Source: Burkholderiaceae bacterium
GTDB taxonomy: Bacteria; Pseudomonadota; Gammaproteobacteria; Burkholderiales; Burkholderiaceae
DNA length: 10,933 nucleotides
Assembly (NCBI GenBank): GCA_030151165.1
Contig: JASLEM010000153.1
Coordinates: forward strand, 1 to 10,933
Direction of reading: 5' to 3'
In this document: positions 8,054 through 10,933 of the stretch, piece after piece
Layout of the letters: every line of letters begins with the position of its first letter
How positions within the stretch are numbered: position 1 is the first letter of the stretch
Translations under genes and position numbers: made by a program
Notes under the pieces: generated by a model
The model's database searches: none
Told to the model about the DNA's origin: nothing
What the model saw: the letters and a program-made list of their open reading frames with translations, nothing else

Positions 8054-8058
8054 CTCCT
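8054..8058 (-). promoter_or_regulatory. Ribosome-binding site of pgeF overlapping the maiA stop codon
   Basis: AGGAG on the minus strand shares bases with the TAG stop of maiA (8057-8059) and lies 5 nt before the GTG start of pgeF. It decides the unusual GTG start and points to coupled translation of maiA and pgeF. Confidence 0.75.
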
Positions 8059-8692
8059 ATTCGGCGTCCGGGCAGGCCGACGGCTGCGTGCCGGAGAACG
8101 CCTCGTGCGCCATGCAGGCCTCGTGCACCCGCATCACGTTGGGCACGTGATCGAGGCGGCACTTGAACCGCTGCGCATTGAAGATCTGCGGCACGAGCAC
8201 GCAATCGGCGAGGCCCGGCGTCTCCCCGTGGCAAAACGTGGACCGGCTCGCCGCGAGCTGGCGCTCGACCGCCGCCAGGCCGAGCTCGACCCAGTGGTTG
8301 ATCCACGCACCCTTCTGCGCCTCGGTGACGCCCAGCACCTGCGTCAGGTAGCGCAGCACGCGCAGGTTGTTGACGGGGTGGATCTCGCACGCGATGTCCT
8401 GCGCCAGCGCGCGCACGCGGGCGCGGCCGGGCGCGTCCCGCGGGAGCAGCGGCGGCTCGGGGTGCAGCTCGTCGAGGTACTCGATGATCGCGAGCGACTG
8501 GTGCAGGTGCTGGTCGTCGTCGGTCACCAGCAGCGGCACGAGGCCGGTCGACGACGCCGCCACGTAGTCGGGCGCCGACTGCTCCTGCTTGACGAGATGG
8601 ATCGGCAGGTAGTCGTAGTCCAGCCCCTTGAGGGCCATCGCGATGCGGACGCGCCAGCTGGCGGACGAACGGAAGTAGTTGTGCAGCTCCAT
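8057..8692 (-). CDS. maiA: Zeta-class glutathione S-transferase, maleylacetoacetate (or maleylpyruvate) isomerase, 211 aa
   Basis: This is a GSH-dependent cis-trans isomerase of the cytoplasm. By family, it turns maleylacetoacetate into fumarylacetoacetate, or maleylpyruvate into fumarylpyruvate. The N-terminal thioredoxin-like domain starts MELHNYFRSSASWRVRIAMA; SSAS-x-RVRIA is the zeta active-site motif, with Ala in place of the Cys seen in eukaryotic SSCS. The GSH-contact motif QSLAIIEYLDE is at about 65-75. The helical domain has IHPVNNLRVLRYL (about 104-116) and GETPGLADCVLVPQIFNA (about 156-173). Length is typical (about 210-215). The ATG shares one base with the stop of the hydrolase gene upstream (TGATG), so the pair is probably translationally coupled. 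No ring-cleavage dioxygenase is in the window, so the true substrate remains open. Confidence 0.9.
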   Translation of the reverse strand: MELHNYFRSSASWRVRIAMALKGLDYDYLPIHLVKQEQSAPDYVAASSTGLVPLLVTDDDQHLHQSLAIIEYLDELHPEPPLLPRDAPGRARVRALAQDIACEIHPVNNLRVLRYLTQVLGVTEAQKGAWINHWVELGLAAVERQLAASRSTFCHGETPGLADCVLVPQIFNAQRFKCRLDHVPNVMRVHEACMAHEAFSGTQPSACPDAE

Positions 8693-9396
8693 CAGCGCAT
8701 TGTGACGACCAGGTCGCTCAGGCCCGCGACGCGCCCGTGCAGCGTCTGCCCGCGCCCGACCGCGGCGACGCCGGCCGGCGTGCCCGTGTAGATCAGGTCG
8801 CCGGGCCGCAGCGTCCACGCGCGGCTGAGCCAGGCGATGGTCTCGCGCACGGTCCAGATCAGGTCGGACAGGTCGCCGCGCTGGCGCTGCGTGCCGTCGA
8901 CGTCCAGCGTGATGGCGCCGGTCGTCAGCTCGCCCGTTTCCTCGATGCGGTGGATCGTGCCGATCGGCGCCGACTGCTCGAAGCCCTTGGCGATCGACCA
9001 CGGCCGGCCGGCTTTCTTCGCGACGGCCTGGAGGTCGCGCCGCGTCATGTCGAGCCCGACCGCGTAGCCGAAGATCAGGCGCGTGGCGTCTTCCTCCGCG
9101 ACGTCGCGCCCGTTGCCGGCGGCGGCGTCGCCGATCGCGACGACGAGCTCGACCTCGTGGTGCAGGTCGCTCGTGAGCGTCGGGTAGTCCATCTGCCCGG
9201 TCTCGCCGGCGCGCACGGGCAGCACGGCGTCGGCCGGCTTCATGAAGAAGAACGGCGACTCGCGCGCGTCGTGGCCCATCTCGGCCGCGTGCTCGGCGTA
9301 GTTGCGGCCGACGCAGTAGATGCGGTGGACGGGGAACTCGCCGCCGCCATGGACGGGCACGCGGGGGACGACGGGGACGGTGATCACATCGGACAT
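8692..9396 (-). CDS. Fumarylacetoacetate hydrolase-family protein, likely fumarylpyruvate/fumarylacetoacetate hydrolase, 234 aa
   Basis: This FAH-superfamily enzyme has a single catalytic domain. Metal ligands are expected at E81 and E83 (SDLHHEVELVVAIG) and D116 (GYAVGLDMTRRDLQ). Other conserved segments are IYCVGRNYAEHAAEMGHD (about 26-43), FFFMKPADAV (49-58), AKKAGRPWSIAKGFEQSAPIG (126-146, quoted as its ends) and the late RPGDLIYTGTPAGV. The pattern resembles fumarylpyruvate hydrolases of gentisate pathways (NagK-like) more than the longer eukaryotic-type FahA. It would split fumarylpyruvate to fumarate and pyruvate, or fumarylacetoacetate to fumarate and acetoacetate. ATG 9396 starts a family-like N-terminus; the frame is open up to 9630 without homology. 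No Shine-Dalgarno is evident (CCCTCC precedes the ATG). It is first in the operon with maiA and pgeF. Confidence 0.88.
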   Translation of the reverse strand: MSDVITVPVVPRVPVHGGGEFPVHRIYCVGRNYAEHAAEMGHDARESPFFFMKPADAVLPVRAGETGQMDYPTLTSDLHHEVELVVAIGDAAAGNGRDVAEEDATRLIFGYAVGLDMTRRDLQAVAKKAGRPWSIAKGFEQSAPIGTIHRIEETGELTTGAITLDVDGTQRQRGDLSDLIWTVRETIAWLSRAWTLRPGDLIYTGTPAGVAAVGRGQTLHGRVAGLSDLVVTMR

Positions 9397-9532
9397 GGAG
9401 GGAGCTTTCTGCGGGCTGAAGCAGGCCGACGAGGGCGTCGACCGGTGACTCGAAATGATGCCACGCACGCTTTGTCGCACGTGCGCGTGGGGCCGGCGGC
9501 TACACTGCCCACCACACTGCAAAGCCGCGCTC
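9397..9532. promoter_or_regulatory. Divergent intergenic region between the FAH-family gene and the Nudix gene
   Basis: This 136-bp region must carry promoters for both directions. The clearest element is TACACT at 9501-9506, a plausible sigma70 -10 box about 27 bp before the Nudix ATG. No good -35 at 16-18 bp was found; TTGTCG (9472-9477) is 23 bp away. Nothing convincing was seen for the minus-strand operon. Confidence 0.3.
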
Positions 9533-10078
9533 ATGCTCCTCGCACGCTCGATCCGACATTGCCGTACCTGCGGCGCGCCCACCGAGTACCGCATCCCCGC
9601 CGACGACAACCGCGAACGCGCGGTCTGCACGGCCTGCGCGACGGTGCACTACGAGAACCCGCTGAACGTCGTCGGCACCGTGCCCGAGCTCGACGGGCGC
9701 GTGCTGCTGTGCCGCCGCAACATCGAGCCGCGTAAGGGATTCTGGACACTTCCTGCCGGGTTCATGGAACTCGGCGAGACCACCGAGCAGGGCGCGATCC
9801 GCGAAACGGTGGAGGAAGCCGGCGCCGAGATCGCGCTCGAGCCGCTGTTCACGGTGCTCAACGTCGTGCATGTCGGGCAGGTGCATTTCTACTATCGGGC
9901 GCGCATGCTCAGCGCCAAGCTCGACCCCGGCCCCGAGACCATCGAGGCGCGCCTGTTCGGCGAGGCCGAGATCCCGTGGGACGAGCTCGCGTTCAAGACC
10001 GTGAAGGTCACGCTCGAGCACTTCTTCGCCGATCGACGGACGGGTCAATTTCGGACCCACTGTGCCGATATCGCCTGA
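9533..10078 (+). CDS. Nudix hydrolase with N-terminal zinc ribbon, 181 aa
   Basis: The zinc ribbon has two CxxC knuckles, C10/C13 (HCRTCG) and C32/C35 (VCTACA). The Nudix box spans residues 76-98 and fits G-x5-E-x7-R-E-U-x-E-E-x-G-U: G76, E82, R90-E91, E94-E95, G97; the first U position is Thr. The box hydrolyses nucleoside diphosphates linked to another group, with Mg2+ or Mn2+ held by the glutamates. NAD(H), ADP-ribose or a dinucleotide are possible substrates, but the sequence does not decide. The ATG at 9533 is preferred over upstream in-frame ATGs at 9455/9458 because family members begin just before the first CxxC. The enzyme is probably cytoplasmic. It is divergent from the FAH-family gene and 57 bp before the secretion ABC transporter on the same strand. 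Confidence 0.9.
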   Translation: MLLARSIRHCRTCGAPTEYRIPADDNRERAVCTACATVHYENPLNVVGTVPELDGRVLLCRRNIEPRKGFWTLPAGFMELGETTEQGAIRETVEEAGAEIALEPLFTVLNVVHVGQVHFYYRARMLSAKLDPGPETIEARLFGEAEIPWDELAFKTVKVTLEHFFADRRTGQFRTHCADIA

Positions 10079-10117
10079 CGAAGCCTCTTTCGTCTTGATC
10101 GGGACGTCACCCGTCCC
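10077..10117 (+). other. Two tandem hairpins between the Nudix gene and the ABC transporter gene
   Basis: The first stem pairs GACGAA (10077-10082), overlapping the Nudix TGA, with TTCGTC (10089-10094) around GCCTCT and is followed by TTGATC. The second pairs GGGACG (10101-10106) with CGTCCC (10112-10117) around a 5-base loop. Neither has a real T-tract. They may act as a weak terminator or attenuator, or structure the leader of the downstream gene. Confidence 0.4.
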
Positions 10118-10135
10118 CCAACGATTGCCCACTCG

Positions 10136-10933
10136 ATGAGCGTTCCCACATCCTCGGTTCCCGGGTCTCCCGACGCCGCCGCGCCAGCGCAGCCGCAGCC
10201 GCCCGTGCCGCCGCATCCGCAACCGCAACCCCAGCAGACCGTGCACGGCTCGCCGGCGTCCGTCGCGGGCGCGGCGATCCGCCAGGATCTCGTGCACGGC
10301 GACCCGCTGCTCGACTGCCTGGTCGAGATCTGCCGCTTGCACGGCCAGCACGCGACGCGCGCGTCGCTGTCGGCCGGGTTGCCGCTGACGCAGGGCCGGC
10401 TCACGCTGAACCTCGCCGAACGCGCCGCCGCGCGCGCCGGCATGGCCACCAAGCTGCAGCGCTCGCCGCTGGCCGGCATCGACGCGGCCACCCTGCCCGT
10501 CGTGCTGCTGCTGCGCGAGGACAAGGCCTGCGTGCTGCTCGGCCGCGAGGACGACCAGTGGCGCGTGCTGCTGCCCGAGACGGGCCAGGGCACGGTGCTG
10601 CTGAGCGACGCCGAGCTCGCGCAGCGCTACACCGGCCTCGTGCTGTTCGTGCGCCCGCATTTCCGCTTCGACAGCCGCACCCAGGCGACGACGCCGCCGC
10701 CCAAGGGCCACTGGTTCTGGAGCACGCTGCTTGCCCAGCGCTTCGTCTACAAGGACATCCTCTGGGCCGCCGCGCTGATCAACATCTTCGCGCTCGCGAT
10801 GCCGATGTTCACGATGAACGTCTACGACCGCGTCGTGCCGAACGCCGCGGTCGAGACGCTGTGGGCGCTGTCGATCGGCATCGTGCTGGTGATGGGCGCC
10901 GACCTGCTGATGCGCAAGCTGCGCAGCCGCTTC
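10136..10933 (+). CDS. Type I secretion ABC transporter (permease/ATPase) of LapB/LssB family, 3'-truncated by window edge
   Basis: The frame is open from ATG 10136 to the window end, with 266 residues visible of about 700-750 expected. A Pro/Gln-rich leader (residues about 12-34) precedes a C39-peptidase-like domain (about 56-175) that starts DPLLDCLVEICRLHG; in this family that domain is generally non-proteolytic and recognises the substrate. The permease follows: FWSTLLAQRFVYKDILWAAA, then INIFALAMPMFTMNVYDRVV (about 215-234) and PNAAVETLWALS, all highly typical of LapB-type transporters. Two membrane helices are seen, about 207-226 and 241-259. The ATPase domain lies beyond the window. 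Such transporters work with an HlyD-type adaptor and an outer-membrane TolC-like protein to export large RTX adhesins or enzymes. No strong ribosome-binding site is visible; an in-frame TGA (10076) ends the Nudix gene just upstream. Confidence 0.9.
   Translation, partial: MSVPTSSVPGSPDAAAPAQPQPPVPPHPQPQPQQTVHGSPASVAGAAIRQDLVHGDPLLDCLVEICRLHGQHATRASLSAGLPLTQGRLTLNLAERAAARAGMATKLQRSPLAGIDAATLPVVLLLREDKACVLLGREDDQWRVLLPETGQGTVLLSDAELAQRYTGLVLFVRPHFRFDSRTQATTPPPKGHWFWSTLLAQRFVYKDILWAAALINIFALAMPMFTMNVYDRVVPNAAVETLWALSIGIVLVMGADLLMRKLRSRF

Noticed and set aside
8049..8390. N-terminal extension of pgeF to 378 residues
   Set aside because: The extension lies inside maiA, has no PgeF homology, and the GTG at 8046-8048 has a good ribosome-binding site.
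9455..9532. Upstream start for the Nudix hydrolase with an extra Cys-rich stretch (CRTCAWG...CPPHC)
   Set aside because: It contains Cys pairs that look like another zinc knuckle, but the candidate -10 box (9501-9506) lies inside it, and known members begin just before the first CxxC at 9560-9571.
9397..9630. N-terminal extension of the FAH-family protein to 312 residues
   Set aside because: The extra 78 residues are low-quality sequence that overlaps the divergent Nudix gene start. The ATG at 9396 gives the family-like N-terminus.

Overview
This 10.9 kb window is very GC-rich, with dense, tightly packed genes. It looks like chromosomal DNA of a betaproteobacterium of the order Burkholderiales. 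The evidence is a class I phaC-phaA-phaB cluster that closely resembles Ralstonia/Cupriavidus by recall, a pgeF homologue upstream of phaC, and a GlnD of betaproteobacterial type. Genus cannot be fixed from the sequence alone. No tRNA, rRNA, CRISPR array, insertion sequence or prophage gene was seen.

Layout, left to right. (1) Positions 1-1788 (+) hold the C-terminal 595 residues of GlnD, the PII uridylyltransferase/uridylyl-removing enzyme; its 5' end lies outside the window. (2) A two-gene minus-strand unit follows: a small anchored or exported protein with a DUF4124-like motif (2262-2687) and a GNAT acetyltransferase (1789-2265). They overlap by ATGA, and the acetyltransferase stop codon abuts the glnD stop codon with no gap. 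(3) The polyhydroxyalkanoate operon reads right to left: phaC (4954-6876), phaA (3701-4885), phaB (2863-3600). It ends at a GC-rich hairpin near 2767-2797. No phaR follows phaB. (4) A short plus-strand gene for a two-helix membrane protein (7065-7328) sits head-to-head with phaC and overlaps the 3' end of pgeF. (5) A tightly coupled minus-strand operon follows: a fumarylacetoacetate/fumarylpyruvate hydrolase-family protein (8692-9396), a zeta-class GST isomerase of MaiA type (8057-8692) and PgeF (7254-8048). (6) On the plus strand are a zinc-ribbon Nudix hydrolase (9533-10078) and, 57 bp later, the 5' part of a LapB/LssB-type type I secretion ABC transporter (10136 to the window edge).

Functionally, phaCAB converts acetyl-CoA to poly-3-hydroxybutyrate: PhaA condenses, PhaB reduces with NADPH, PhaC polymerises. 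GlnD is the nitrogen-status sensor, and PHA storage generally responds to nitrogen limitation, though no direct regulatory link is visible here. The isomerase/hydrolase pair forms the last two steps of a gentisate- or homogentisate-type ring-cleavage pathway, without its dioxygenase.

Most of the window is ordinary housekeeping and storage metabolism. The most unusual signal is in PhaC: an N-terminal tail of about 75 residues rich in Ala, Pro, Lys and Arg, with [15 protein letters not shown] repeats like histone H1 tails or the nucleoid-binding PHA proteins PhaF and PhaM. The three catalytic residues are all shifted by exactly 51 relative to the recalled Ralstonia eutropha numbering, so the extra length is purely N-terminal.
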